Assembly: GCF_020515625.1 (NCBI RefSeq) | Contig: NZ_JAIWPJ010000001.1 | Location: 1,674,001 to 1,738,000 of the forward strand | Direction of reading: 5' to 3' | Length of the DNA stretch: 64,000 nucleotides | Source of the DNA: Natrinema amylolyticum | GTDB taxonomy: Archaea; Halobacteriota; Halobacteria; Halobacteriales; Natrialbaceae | Shown here: one piece after another, positions 15,925-24,355 of the stretch | Position numbering within the stretch: position 1 is the first letter of the stretch | Layout of the letters: every line of letters begins with the position of its first letter | The notes under the pieces: model-generated | Seen by the model: the letters and a program-made list of their open reading frames with translations, nothing else | Databases searched by the model: none | Told to the model about the DNA's origin: nothing | Position numbers and translations under genes: made by a program

Positions 15925-16479
15925 ATGATGGCGACCACCCACGTGTTCACCGGACTCGCGGTCGTCGCGCCGGTCGCGTACGCCGCTCCCGAGTTCGCGG
16001 CCGCGCTCGCGGTCGGTGCGATCCTCGGCGGGCTCGCCCCCGATTTCGATCTCGTCGTCACCCATCGACGGACGCTGCACTTTCCCGTCGCCGGGCTCGC
16101 GATCGCCGTTCCCGCGGTCGTCGTTGCGGCCGTCTCCCCCTCGACGCTCACGCTCGCACTGGCCGCGCTCGCCGTCACGGCCTGGCTTCACGCCGCGAGC
16201 GATGCGATCGGCGGCGGTCCCGAGATGGACCCGTGGAACGAGCGCACCGAGCGTGCGGTCTACGATCACGTCCGCGGGCGGTGGATCCGTCCTCGGCGAT
16301 GGATCCGCTACGACGGCGCGCCCGAGGACGCCGCTCTCGGAATCGCACTCGCGATTCCGGCACTGCTCGTCTTCGACGGCCGGCTCACCGCCGTCATCGT
16401 CGGTGGAATCGCCGTCTCCCTGGTCTATACGATCTGCCGGCGTCGGCTGGTCGCGTGGACGCCCGACTGGCTCGAGTGA
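15925..16479 (+). CDS. Membrane-bound YdjM-type metal-dependent hydrolase family protein
   Basis: A 184-residue protein of the PF04307 type. His and Asp motifs lie at the membrane face: TTHVFTGLAVV at the N-terminus, then GGLAPDFDLVVTHRRTLHFPVAGL, then WLHAASDAIGG. This H...(D)xD...HR(x)(x)H pattern is the family's putative metal site. Five hydrophobic segments are visible. The family is inner-membrane bound; in bacteria the YdjM member is LexA-regulated, but the substrate is not known. Two adjacent ATG codons begin the gene (15925 and 15928). Confidence 0.8.
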   Translation: MMATTHVFTGLAVVAPVAYAAPEFAAALAVGAILGGLAPDFDLVVTHRRTLHFPVAGLAIAVPAVVVAAVSPSTLTLALAALAVTAWLHAASDAIGGGPEMDPWNERTERAVYDHVRGRWIRPRRWIRYDGAPEDAALGIALAIPALLVFDGRLTAVIVGGIAVSLVYTICRRRLVAWTPDWLE

Positions 16480-16646
16480 CCGAACGGAGAGAAAGAGAGC
16501 GACGCTCGAGCGAACGGGGGACGCGATCCCGATATCGCACGCGACAGCGTATCGTCTCTGGCAGCGTGCCGTACGTGACAGAACGATTGACTCTCTCGCA
16601 GTCGAAAGTCGGAACGCTGATACGCCCCCTGTCCGAGCGACCCCGT

Positions 16647-17111
16647 ATGGTCGACGAGCTCGCCGCCAGAACGGCGCACCTGGTCTTCGCCGCCCTCTGG
16701 GCCGGCAGTGTCTGTTTCGTTGCCGCCGTCATCGTCCCGCTCGCACGCGACGGCGCGTTCAATACGACCCAACCGCTCGAGGTCATCTCGGGGAAACTGA
16801 CATCCGTCTCGCGGGTGAGTTCGCTCGTTCTCCTCCTCTCGGGCGGCCATCTGGCAGGGAACATCTACACGACCGAGACGCTCTTCGGAGAGATCGGCGG
16901 CCGACTGGTACTCCTGATGGTCGCGCTCTGGCTGGTCCTGACCGCGCTCGTCGAAATCGGTGCGAAGCGGTTCGAGACCGGACTCACCGGAAAGAAGATC
17001 CGCGAACCGGCCCGCGATGCGCTGCCGGTGTTTCGGGCGGCGGCCGTCGCCGCGATCGCCTTACTGATCGTCGCGGGGCTGCTCTCGGCCAACGTCGGTC
17101 GTCTGGTTTAG
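16647..17111 (+). CDS. Four-helix membrane protein, CopD-like
   Basis: A 154-residue membrane protein. The helices are near residues 5-28, 50-72, 80-102 and 128-150. The first helix, RTAHLVFAALWAGSVCFVAAVIVPL, has the H-x-x-x-x-x-x-W-x-G pattern of CopD and related (DUF4149-like) proteins, where the His may bind copper or haem. A second His lies in SGGHLAGNIY. Function in metal handling is only a suggestion. The frame is open far upstream, but that stretch is Arg-rich and lies antisense-like against the previous gene, so ATG 16647 is chosen. Confidence 0.65.
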   Translation: MVDELAARTAHLVFAALWAGSVCFVAAVIVPLARDGAFNTTQPLEVISGKLTSVSRVSSLVLLLSGGHLAGNIYTTETLFGEIGGRLVLLMVALWLVLTALVEIGAKRFETGLTGKKIREPARDALPVFRAAAVAAIALLIVAGLLSANVGRLV

Positions 17112-17190
17112 CGACGACGGCGATATCGGACGACGGTTTCAGCACTTCGTTTTCGCCTCTCGACACCTTGGCAACGAACATTCTTGCGAA

Positions 17191-17200
17191 AGATACTTAG
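17191..17200 (+). promoter_or_regulatory. TATA-like box
   Basis: AGATACTTAG lies 25-34 bases before the ATG at 17225. Confidence 0.45.
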
Positions 17201-17224
17201 TCGGTTACTGTAACGTACTCGCTA

Positions 17225-17662
17225 ATGATCAGGGGGAAAGACATGGCCCTGTCGCTCCTCGCAGTGGGGACGGCTGCCGTGGCCGGCTACGTCCTGCGCT
17301 CGGAGCGGTCGGCGGCCCACACATCACGATCGAAGGCAGACCTCGGCGCACGCGTCGTCGGTCCCGAAGACATCCCCGACGAGGCGACCGTCGTCGACGC
17401 GTCAGCGCAACGACTCGGCGAGATTCCCGGCGCGCGGCGAGCGCTCGACCGGGCGGTCCGCAACGGCGCGCGCGAGGAATGGGAACACATCACCCTCGAA
17501 CGCGACGGTGCCTGGTCCGTCGTCGACCGAATTCGGCAGACGCTTCCCTATTACGACGCCGACGACGACAGCGAGTACAACGGCGTCTACGTCCAGTACA
17601 ACGATCGAATCGTCGTGCTCGACGCGATCGGCTGGGCCCGTCTCGAGGAACCGGTCGCGTAG
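17225..17662 (+). CDS. Hypothetical protein with one N-terminal membrane helix
   Basis: A 145-residue protein. Residues 7-24 (MALSLLAVGTAAVAGYVL) form one membrane helix or signal anchor. The rest is soluble, with segments VVDASAQRLGEIPGARRALDRAVRNG and GVYVQYNDRIVVLDAIGWARLE. There is no lipobox Cys and no known domain. The soluble part probably faces the cytoplasm or the outside depending on topology, which cannot be set here. The function is unknown. Confidence 0.65.
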   Translation: MIRGKDMALSLLAVGTAAVAGYVLRSERSAAHTSRSKADLGARVVGPEDIPDEATVVDASAQRLGEIPGARRALDRAVRNGAREEWEHITLERDGAWSVVDRIRQTLPYYDADDDSEYNGVYVQYNDRIVVLDAIGWARLEEPVA

Positions 17663-17740
17663 ACCCCTCTCGATGGCCGCTCGCTCCGTTCTCTTACGCC
17701 ACAACATTAATCACCGTCGGCTACCTCCGTTGGCCCGACT

Positions 17741-20700
17741 GTGACTCGATCCGGGCACCGCGTCGTCTTCGCCGGGGACGACCCGACGTCGCTCGACGGC
17801 CTCGAGACCGCGTTCGACGTGGTCGCTCCGGGAGACCGAGCGGCGGTCATCGACTGCCTCGAATCGACTGCCATCGATTGCGTCGTCGTTGCCGGGACCG
17901 GAACCGATCGCGTCGAGACCGTCGCCGCGGCGGCCGACGCTGCCCCATCGGTGCCGATCGTGTACGCGACGGCGACGCCCGACGGTACCGCCGCGGCCGC
18001 GGCGACGCGTGCGGGGGCGACGGAGTACGTCGTTCGAACGGCCGAAGAGACGCTCATCGAGCGCGTCGCGGCCGTCTCGAGCGCTCTCGGCTCCGCGAGC
18101 GCAGGAGGGAGCTGCGGCGGACGCGACCCGGATCACGAGTGCCCGACCGGAACCGATTCGAGTCCAGACGGGTCGCGCGGTCGGGTGAGCCGGACCGAGC
18201 GCGACGCGATCCTCGACCGGATCCACGCGACCGTGTCGGACGACGGTCCGCTAGACGCGCGCCTCGAGGAACTCCTGTCGATCGGTCGCACCGCGCTCGG
18301 TGTCGAATACGGAACGCTCTCGCGGATCGACGGCGGCCGCTATACGTTCGAATACGTCTCGGGCGTCGACGATCACATCACGAGCGGGGAGACGTTGCCC
18401 CTGTCCGAGGCCTACTGCCAGCGAATCGTCGACTCCGGAGAGCCGCTCGGATTTACCGCCGTCACGGACCAGCGGCCGGAGTTGACCGATCGCGGTGCCT
18501 TTCGGGAGTACGGCATCACCTGTTTCCTGGGCGTCCCGGTCACCGTCGACGGCGACCTGTGGGGGACGCTCTGCTTTTTCGCCCGCTCGGATCGGTCCGC
18601 CGCGTTCTCCGAGTGGGAGCGGACGATCGTCGAGTTGCTGGCGAACTGGATCGGCCACGAACTCGAGGGGCGATCGCGAGCGCGCGAACTCGAGCGCGTG
18701 CGGACCGCTCGCGAGCGAGCCCTCGAGCGACACGACGACGCGGTCCTCACCGTCGACGAGGACTGGCGACTGACGTCGGTACGCGGCCGGACCGAGGAGT
18801 TGCTGTCGCGCGACGAGACGGCCGTCGGAGCCTCACTGTGGGCGGTGCTCCCCGACGCGATCGGCTCGAGGCTCGAGGCGGAGTATCGACGCGCGATGGC
18901 AGAGGGGACGCCGATCACCCTCGAGGAATACGTTCCCTCGCTGGAGCGGTGGCTCCGGCTCCGGCTCTCTCCCGCCGAGACCGAGCTGTCGGTGACCATT
19001 ACCGACGTGACCGAGCGTCGCGAGCGAGAGGTCGAACTGCAACGCTACGAGACGATCGTTGAGACGGTCGACGACGGCGTCCTCGTGATCGATTCCGATC
19101 AGCGGTTCGTCCACGTCAACGACGCCTTCGCCGACCTCGTCGGTGCCAGTCGCGAGCGACTCATCGGCACGCACGCGTCGACTCTCATCGACAAGGCGGG
19201 TCGAGATGCCTGGATCACCGCCGCCATGTCCCTGGCCATGGGCGATTCGACCCGCGAGACGTTCGACGCCGAACTCCAGCGCGTCGACGGCGGAACCGTC
19301 CCGATCGAGGCGAACGTGACGCTGCTGGAGTCGACCGATCCGGACGACGTCGCGTTCGTGTCCGTGGTTCGCGACGTGACCGCCCAGCGACGCCGCGCGG
19401 ACGTCGTCACCGAGTTGCTCGAGACGACGCGCGCCCTGTTCTCCTGTGAATCGCGGGCGGACGTCGCCGAGGTCGTCGTCGACGCCGCCGAGCGCGTCCT
19501 CGGGTTCGAAATCGGTGCCGTCCGGCTCTACGATCCGGAGACGGCGGAACTGGTCTTGACAGCCGCCTCCGACGCCGTCGACGAACTGTTCGACGAGCGA
19601 AAGCGCGTCGGAATCCACGAGAGCGAGATGGGTAAGGCGTTCCGCACCGCCGACCCGATCGTCTTCGAGGACGTCCAGCGCAGTTCGCCGTTCGATTACG
19701 AGTCGATCCGCGGCGCGATGTGTATCCCGATCGGCGACCACGGCCTCCTCAACGTTAGCTCCCCGGTCAGCGGTGCCTTCGACGACCACCACGTCCAGCT
19801 CGCACAGCTGCTGACCGCCAGCGCGGCCGCTGCGCTCGAGCGGGCCGACCGCGGCGAGGAGCTGCTGCGCCACGAACGGGTCCTCGAGACCGTCGAGGGG
19901 ATGGTGTACGCGGTCGACGGCGACGCCCGCCTGACGCTGGTGACCGAACCCCTCGCCGAGCGGCTGGGATACGACCGCGAGGAACTCATCGGCGAGCCCG
20001 TGTCGCACATCTTCGCCGACGAGTCCTACGACCGCGCGGTCGAACACGTCGAGGGGCTGCTCGCGGACCCCCAGCGCGACGGCGACGCGTTCGAGGCCAC
20101 CTACACCACCGCCGACGGCGAACGGTTCCCGGTCGAGATCGAGTGTTCACTGTTACCTCGTGACGAGGACGAAATCGCCGCCGAGACGTTCCGCGGGACC
20201 GTCAGCGTCGTCAGAGACATCACTCAGCGCAAGGAACGCGAGCAGTACCTGCAGGTTCTCAACCGCGTCCTCCGGCACAACCTGCGGAACGATCTCACCG
20301 TCGTCATCGGGTATGCCGAACTTCTCCGCGAACGGCTCGACGATCCGGAGCTCGCGGCCGCCGCGGACACGCTCCTGGAGACCGCGACCGATCTCGCCGA
20401 CACCAGCGAGAAGACCCGCGCTATCCAGCACGCGCTCGACCGAGACGGCGACCTCCAACCGGTCGACGCCGCCGCGGTCGCCGCGGAGACCGTCGCAGAG
20501 ACCGAGACCGGGGACGCGGCCGTCTCCGTCTCGACGGCGGGCAACTGCTGGGCCTGGGCCGATTCCGGACTGGGACTCGTCGTCGAGAATCTCCTCGAGA
20601 ACGCGATTCGACACGGGGGCGCGACACCGACCGTCGAGGTGTCGGTCGCGCGCGACGGCGAGCGAATCGAACTCGCGGTCGACGACGACGGACCCGGCAT

Positions 20701-20902
20701 CCCGCCCGCGGAAACCGCCGTCGTCACCGGCGAGACCGACATCACACAGCTCACCCACAGCAGCGGTCTCGGACTCTGGCTGGTCCGCTGGATGGTCGAC
20801 AGCTACGGCGGCTCCGTCTCGTTCGCGACGTCGGCCCTCGGCGGGAGCCGGATCGAGATCGCCCTCGAGGCCGCACAGTCGCCGTCGGCCGACGCAGAGT
20901 GA
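17741..20902 (+). CDS. Large hybrid-like sensor histidine kinase (Rec-like/GAF/PAS/PAS/GAF/PAS/HisKA-type/HATPase)
   Basis: A 1053-residue soluble kinase with no membrane helix, so it senses cytoplasmic cues. Approximate order: degenerate receiver-like domain 1-120 (HRVVFAGDDPTSLDGL, without the full phospho-acceptor pattern), GAF 170-305, PAS 330-430, PAS 434-550, GAF 558-703, PAS 710-832, phospho-acceptor His845 in RVLRHNLRNDL, and ATPase domain 940-1045 with NLLENAIRHGG (N box), DDDGPGIP (G1) and GLGLWLV (G2). The LRHNLRND box is typical of haloarchaeal kinases. It starts at GTG; CATTAATC about 30 bases upstream supports it. No cognate response regulator is adjacent, as is common in haloarchaea. 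Confidence 0.93.
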   Translation: MTRSGHRVVFAGDDPTSLDGLETAFDVVAPGDRAAVIDCLESTAIDCVVVAGTGTDRVETVAAAADAAPSVPIVYATATPDGTAAAAATRAGATEYVVRTAEETLIERVAAVSSALGSASAGGSCGGRDPDHECPTGTDSSPDGSRGRVSRTERDAILDRIHATVSDDGPLDARLEELLSIGRTALGVEYGTLSRIDGGRYTFEYVSGVDDHITSGETLPLSEAYCQRIVDSGEPLGFTAVTDQRPELTDRGAFREYGITCFLGVPVTVDGDLWGTLCFFARSDRSAAFSEWERTIVELLANWIGHELEGRSRARELERVRTARERALERHDDAVLTVDEDWRLTSVRGRTEELLSRDETAVGASLWAVLPDAIGSRLEAEYRRAMAEGTPITLEEYVPSLERWLRLRLSPAETELSVTITDVTERREREVELQRYETIVETVDDGVLVIDSDQRFVHVNDAFADLVGASRERLIGTHASTLIDKAGRDAWITAAMSLAMGDSTRETFDAELQRVDGGTVPIEANVTLLESTDPDDVAFVSVVRDVTAQRRRADVVTELLETTRALFSCESRADVAEVVVDAAERVLGFEIGAVRLYDPETAELVLTAASDAVDELFDERKRVGIHESEMGKAFRTADPIVFEDVQRSSPFDYESIRGAMCIPIGDHGLLNVSSPVSGAFDDHHVQLAQLLTASAAAALERADRGEELLRHERVLETVEGMVYAVDGDARLTLVTEPLAERLGYDREELIGEPVSHIFADESYDRAVEHVEGLLADPQRDGDAFEATYTTADGERFPVEIECSLLPRDEDEIAAETFRGTVSVVRDITQRKEREQYLQVLNRVLRHNLRNDLTVVIGYAELLRERLDDPELAAAADTLLETATDLADTSEKTRAIQHALDRDGDLQPVDAAAVAAETVAETETGDAAVSVSTAGNCWAWADSGLGLVVENLLENAIRHGGATPTVEVSVARDGERIELAVDDDGPGIPPAETAVVTGETDITQLTHSSGLGLWLVRWMVDSYGGSVSFATSALGGSRIEIALEAAQSPSADAE

Positions 20903-21019
20903 TGGGGCGCGATCGGGCGTCCGGCGACAGACGCGCCGCCTGTCGACGAGGGTGACGGCCGCGGCCGGCTCCGCCGCGGAACCGCAATCACTACCACACC
21001 GGCCGGCCGACCCCTATTC

Positions 21020-21919
21020 ATGCAACTGGGCCTGATCGGACTCGGACGGATGGGACAGATCGTCGTCGATCGCACGCTCGCAGCCGGCCACGACGTGGTC
21101 GCCTTCGACCTGGACGAGGAGGCCGTCGCGACGGCGGCCGACGCCGGTGCCGACCCCGCCGCGTCGATCGACGACCTCGTCGACCGGCTGGGCGCGGACA
21201 AGCGCATCTGGCTGATGGTTCCCGCCGGCGAGGCGGTCGACGTCACCCTCGAGGAACTCGAGAGCCACCTCGAGGGCGACGATATCGTCGTCGACGGCGG
21301 CAACTCCTACTTCGAGGACTCCGTCCGACGCGCCGAGTCCTGCCCCGCGGCGTATCTCGACTGCGGGACCTCCGGCGGCCCTGCGGGTGCCGAGCTCGGC
21401 TTCTCGCTGATGGTCGGCGGTCCCGAGTGGGCCTACGAGGCGTTCGAGCCGATCTTCGACGCCGTCGCGACCGGTCCCGACGGCCACGAGCGGATGGGGC
21501 CCGCCGGCTCGGGCCACTACGTCAAGATGATCCACAACGGCGTCGAGTACGCCCTGATGCAGTCCTACGGCGAAGGGTTCGAGCTGCTCCACGAGGGCCG
21601 GTACGACCTCGACCTCGAGAACGTGGCCTCGGTCTGGAACAACGGCGCGGTGATCCGCTCGTGGCTGCTCGAGCTGTGCGAGGAGGCCTTCCGCGAGGAG
21701 GGGTCCGACCTCGGGACCGTCGCCGACCGCATCGAGGGGGGCTCGACCGGCACGTGGACCGTCCAGGAGGCCCTCGAGCAGGAGGTCCCGCTGCCGCTGA
21801 TCTACACGGCGCTCTCCGAGCGGTTCGGCTCGCGGGCCGACGACGGCCGGTTCTCGCGGCGACTCGCGAACCGGCTCCGGTACGGCTTCGGGCGGCACGA
21901 GGTCCCGCGCCGCGAGTAG
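21020..21919 (+). CDS. gndA: 6-phosphogluconate dehydrogenase (decarboxylating), short archaeal type
   Basis: A 299-residue protein that oxidises and decarboxylates 6-phosphogluconate to ribulose 5-phosphate. The Rossmann start is MQLGLIGLGRMGQIVVDRTL (GxGxxG). The family signature VVDGGNSYFEDSVRRA follows, then the substrate loop DCGTSGGPAGAELGFSLMVGG, and the catalytic Lys near 169 with its neighbours in SGHYVKMIHNGVEYALMQ. The C-terminal helical domain contains GTWTVQEALE. The 300-residue length matches the short Gnd form that haloarchaea such as Haloferax use in the oxidative pentose phosphate pathway. The gene stands alone. Confidence 0.93.
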   Translation: MQLGLIGLGRMGQIVVDRTLAAGHDVVAFDLDEEAVATAADAGADPAASIDDLVDRLGADKRIWLMVPAGEAVDVTLEELESHLEGDDIVVDGGNSYFEDSVRRAESCPAAYLDCGTSGGPAGAELGFSLMVGGPEWAYEAFEPIFDAVATGPDGHERMGPAGSGHYVKMIHNGVEYALMQSYGEGFELLHEGRYDLDLENVASVWNNGAVIRSWLLELCEEAFREEGSDLGTVADRIEGGSTGTWTVQEALEQEVPLPLIYTALSERFGSRADDGRFSRRLANRLRYGFGRHEVPRRE

Positions 21920-22081
21920 TCGTTCGACCGGAATCGACACGGCGCACGTTCGGCTGCGAGCTATTCCGGAACACGTATATGTGACTTCGGAATATTCGGT
22001 GGCAGTCGCTTCCACTCGACCGCCCAGTTCGACGTGTCGGATCGTTCTTTTCTCCGGGAACAGGTGTCTGAAATATTGGGG

Positions 22082-22092
22082 CATACTCTTTA
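22082..22092 (+). promoter_or_regulatory. TATA-like box for the HalOD1 gene
   Basis: CATACTCTTTA lies 24-34 bases before the ATG at 22116. Confidence 0.45.
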
Positions 22093-22115
22093 CTCTCGGC
22101 CCCACAGCAGGAGTC

Positions 22116-22430
22116 ATGAATTCGTTCGAGTCGACGTCAGTGTCCGTCGCGGCCGACGACCAGCTCAGCATGGCTATTATCGATCTCGTCGCGCAGACCA
22201 CCGACACCGATCCGGTCGAGTTGGAGCCGCTGTACCACGCGATCGATCCGGACCTCCTCGACTCCCTGCCGGGCGAGACCGGCTTCACCAGTCTCGAGTT
22301 TTCCTATCACGGCTACACCGTCGTCGTTCGGGAGGGACGCGACGCGATCGAGGTTTCGATCGCGGACGAGAGCGTGACGATCGACGACTCCACCGAGACC
22401 GACCTCGCGGGCACCGGGTCCTCGACGTAA
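22116..22430 (+). CDS. HalOD1 output-domain protein
   Basis: A 104-residue single-domain protein. After a short N-terminus comes SMAIIDLVAQTTDTDPVELEPLYHAIDPDLLDSL, the HalOD1 (halobacterial output domain 1) signature, where D-P-x-E-L-x-P-L-x-x-x-I-D-x-x-x-L is conserved. A beta hairpin follows (LEFSYHGYTVVVREGRDAIEVSI). HalOD1 proteins are thought to be outputs of haloarchaeal signal transduction, but their mechanism is not known. ATG 22116 is used because of the box 30 bases upstream. The Bat-type regulator begins 157 bases downstream, so the two could serve one pathway. Confidence 0.85.
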   Translation: MNSFESTSVSVAADDQLSMAIIDLVAQTTDTDPVELEPLYHAIDPDLLDSLPGETGFTSLEFSYHGYTVVVREGRDAIEVSIADESVTIDDSTETDLAGTGSST

Positions 22431-22556
22431 GTCGCCGAGAGAACTCGCCGGCCCGACGAGAGGAAACGGACGGCGGAGGTAACAGGAGAGTCCACCGTCT
22501 CAGACGAACTGAGAGAGTCCCGAAGAGACACGTCGCCGTCCCAACTGCTGCAAAGA

Positions 22557-22565
22557 GCTTTACAC
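22557..22565 (+). promoter_or_regulatory. TATA-like box for the Bat-type regulator
   Basis: GCTTTACAC lies 22-30 bases before the ATG at 22587. Confidence 0.5.
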
Positions 22566-22586
22566 CGGATTCTCGATGATCGACCT

Positions 22587-23225
22587 ATGCGCGAAGCCAT
22601 CGTTACCCTCAGTGACGCCGAACTCGAGGCGATGGGCTTCAGTGGGCTCGTCTCGCTCCTCCGGGAGGCGGGGATTCGCGACGTGGAGATGCTCGAGGAC
22701 CGCGGTTACACCTGCGTTCCACAGGTCGAAGTCGAAGCCCGGCTCGACGCGGACGCGCTCGCGGACCTGGACTGCGTCGACGACTGGGAGCTCGTCGCCG
22801 AGACGGAAGACGCGTACCGGTATCTCCTCGAACTCACCGCGACGGAGCTGCCCGAGGAAACGGTCGACGATCACGCGGCGTTACTCGGTGCCTGTGAGAC
22901 GACGGTGACCGATCACGGCGCTCTCGTCTCGCTCGTCGGGTCACAGGACGCGATCCGCGAGATGCTCCGTCACTACGAGGCCGCCGGTGTCACCCCGGAT
23001 CTCTGCAAACTCGGCGAGTACGACGGCGAGGCGTCCGCGCTGGACGCGCTGACCGACCGCCAGCGCGAGGTCATCGAGACGGCCTACGAGATGGGGTTCT
23101 ACGAGATCCCGCGCCAGGCGTCGACCGACGACGTCGCCGGCACGCTCGACGTCGACGCCGCGACGGTCTCCGAACACCTCCAGCGAGCGGAGCGGAACCT
23201 GCTGATGCGACAGCTACCGATGTAG
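22587..23225 (+). CDS. Bacterio-opsin-activator-type HTH regulator
   Basis: A 212-residue regulator. Residues 1-150 form the N-terminal sensor-like part of this haloarchaeal family (VTLSDAELEAMGFSGLVSLLREAGIRDVEMLE...). Residues 155-210 are HTH_10: LTDRQREVIETAYEMGFYEIPRQASTDDVAGTLDVDAATVSEHLQRAERNLL, with the recognition helix around ATVSEHLQRAE. HTH_10 proteins such as Bat activate target promoters; the target here is unknown. There is no PAS or GAF domain, so any signal enters through the N-terminal domain. A TATA-like box suggests a leaderless transcript. Confidence 0.9.
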   Translation: MREAIVTLSDAELEAMGFSGLVSLLREAGIRDVEMLEDRGYTCVPQVEVEARLDADALADLDCVDDWELVAETEDAYRYLLELTATELPEETVDDHAALLGACETTVTDHGALVSLVGSQDAIREMLRHYEAAGVTPDLCKLGEYDGEASALDALTDRQREVIETAYEMGFYEIPRQASTDDVAGTLDVDAATVSEHLQRAERNLLMRQLPM

Positions 23226-23384
23226 CGACGGGCGGGCGGTCTTTGACCGGCAGATCGCGTTCGGTCACGTTCTCGGAGCGAAGCGGAACCGACGCCGCTC
23301 GACGGCTCCCAGTACGGGTTCATAAACCCGCCTAGCACGTCCGGATGAATCGATAGGCCGGTCTCGCCCGATACCAGTACCCGT

Positions 23385-23951
23385 ATGGCAGAACCGATGC
23401 CGACCGATCGCGAGCGAGGTACCGACGCACCGATCGACTCCCACCGGCTCCCCGCGAACGCTGACCGTTCCCTGCGCTGGGGGGCGTACCTGTTCGTCCT
23501 GTCCGGAATCGGACTCATCGCGAACGGGCTCGCGATGCTCTACCGAGCGGTCTTCGCGCCCGGATTCGAGTCGGGGGTCGGGACGCTGGGCGGACTCACG
23601 AGGGGGGAGCTCGCGGCGATCAATCACGAGGTCGCCCACTACATCGACCACCTCCACGTCAACGTCGCCGGACTGATGATCGCCGTCGGCGTCGCCGTGA
23701 TCGCCCTCGCCTGGTTCGGGATTCGCCGCGGTCAGCGGTGGGCGTGGGCGACGGCGGTGGCGCTGCCCGCTGTCTTCCTCGCACACAGTCTTCCGGTCCA
23801 CCAGACGGCCGGCTTCACGTTCGACGCGGTGGCGCATCTCGGCCCCGGAATCATGTGGGTGCCGGCACTGCTCGTCGGAACGGTACTGGCCTACCGGGGG
23901 TTGCGATCGGTCGATGGGACGGCGTCCGCGGATCGCGTCCGAAGCGACTGA
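23385..23951 (+). CDS. Four-helix membrane protein with a His-rich loop, unknown
   Basis: A 188-residue protein. A polar N-terminal tail of about 30 residues precedes four membrane segments near 33-55, 93-113, 120-138 and 150-170. The loop between the first two reads INHEVAHYIDHLHVNVAG, with five His residues that could bind a metal or haem. Another His lies in AHSLPVHQTAG. I do not recognise the family. It lies on the left side of the replication origin region and is transcribed towards it. Confidence 0.65.
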   Translation: MAEPMPTDRERGTDAPIDSHRLPANADRSLRWGAYLFVLSGIGLIANGLAMLYRAVFAPGFESGVGTLGGLTRGELAAINHEVAHYIDHLHVNVAGLMIAVGVAVIALAWFGIRRGQRWAWATAVALPAVFLAHSLPVHQTAGFTFDAVAHLGPGIMWVPALLVGTVLAYRGLRSVDGTASADRVRSD

Positions 23952-24043
23952 TCGAGCGACTCCCGTCGCAGACGCTTTTTCGGTCCAAGTCGACGGATCG
24001 CTGACTGATCGCTCCCTCGGAGACGGGGACAGACCGCCAGAGA

Positions 24044-24064
24044 CACACCACTGTTGCAAGTGAA
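24044..24064 (-). repeat. ORB-like box (reverse)
   Basis: On the minus strand: TTCACTTGCA then ACAGTGGTGTG. One of the two outward limits of the upstream origin half. Confidence 0.85.
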
Positions 24065-24076
24065 GCGGGATCGTAC

Positions 24077-24091
24077 GGGGTGGGGGAGGGG
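24077..24091 (+). repeat. G-string next to the reverse ORB
   Basis: GGGGTGGGGGAGGGG, with only two non-G bases, lies 13 bases inside the reverse ORB. Haloarchaeal ORBs are known to carry an inward G-string that helps Orc1 binding. Confidence 0.6.
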
Positions 24092-24183
24092 CCGATCGCC
24101 GTGTCGCAGCGGGGTGTACGTCAGTATTGTACTCACAGGGTCGTTCGCTCCTGGATTAGACACTATCCCGGCTCGATCTCGTG

Positions 24184-24219
24184 CCACTACATGTCACGCC
24201 CGGACCACTATATGTCACG
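24184..24219 (+). repeat. Two 15-base direct repeats, 21 bases apart
   Basis: CCACTACATGTCACG (24184-24198) and CCACTATATGTCACG (24205-24219) differ at one base. The 21-base period is two DNA turns, so both copies face the same side of the helix. They lie inside the likely unwinding region. Confidence 0.7.
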
Positions 24220-24221
24220 GC

Positions 24222-24242
24222 TTTAGCTGAAATAGTGGACTG
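24222..24242 (+). repeat. Degenerate ORB-like box (forward)
   Basis: TTTAGCTGAAATAGTGGACTG matches the forward ORB at 24272 at about 15 of 21 positions, keeping the TGAAA and AGTGG cores. It may be a weak initiator site. Confidence 0.4.
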
Positions 24243-24271
24243 TTCTCGTTCGGTCTCCTCCTAGACTAGTC

Positions 24272-24292
24272 TTCACGTGAAACAGTGGTGTG
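24272..24292 (+). repeat. ORB-like box (forward), upstream of orc1
   Basis: TTCACGTGAA then ACAGTGGTGTG. It is opposed to the box at 24044, and a half-box TTCACTTGAA follows at 24299-24308. Both lie within 85 bases of the orc1 start, so Orc1 binding could also control its own gene. Confidence 0.85.
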
Positions 24293-24324
24293 TGTGAGTT
24301 CACTTGAATCAGATGAAAAGGTGG

Positions 24325-24333
24325 TTTTAAATA
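24325..24333 (+). promoter_or_regulatory. TATA box of orc1/cdc6
   Basis: TTTTAAATA lies 23-31 bases before the ATG at 24356. It is one of the clearest leaderless promoters in the window, 16 bases after an ORB half-box. Confidence 0.75.
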
Positions 24334-24355
24334 TTGTATCTCTCTTGGTACGGAC

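Larger units (their letters stand above)
23952..24355. other. Replication origin region, upstream half (between ORBs and orc1 promoter)
   Basis: This 404-base non-coding stretch precedes orc1/cdc6. It contains a reverse ORB-like box at 24044-24064, a G-string at 24077-24091, a central less GC-rich part (about 24110-24245) holding two 15-base repeats, a degenerate ORB at 24222-24242, a forward ORB at 24272-24292 and a half-box at 24299-24308 that runs into the orc1 promoter. Opposed ORBs around a duplex-unwinding segment are the known haloarchaeal origin layout, so the unwinding element is probably between 24092 and 24271. Confidence 0.85.

Noticed and set aside
17479-19062. A 527-codon plus-strand frame overlapping the kinase start
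   Set aside because: It lies in another frame of the kinase gene, is Arg-rich and has no domain.
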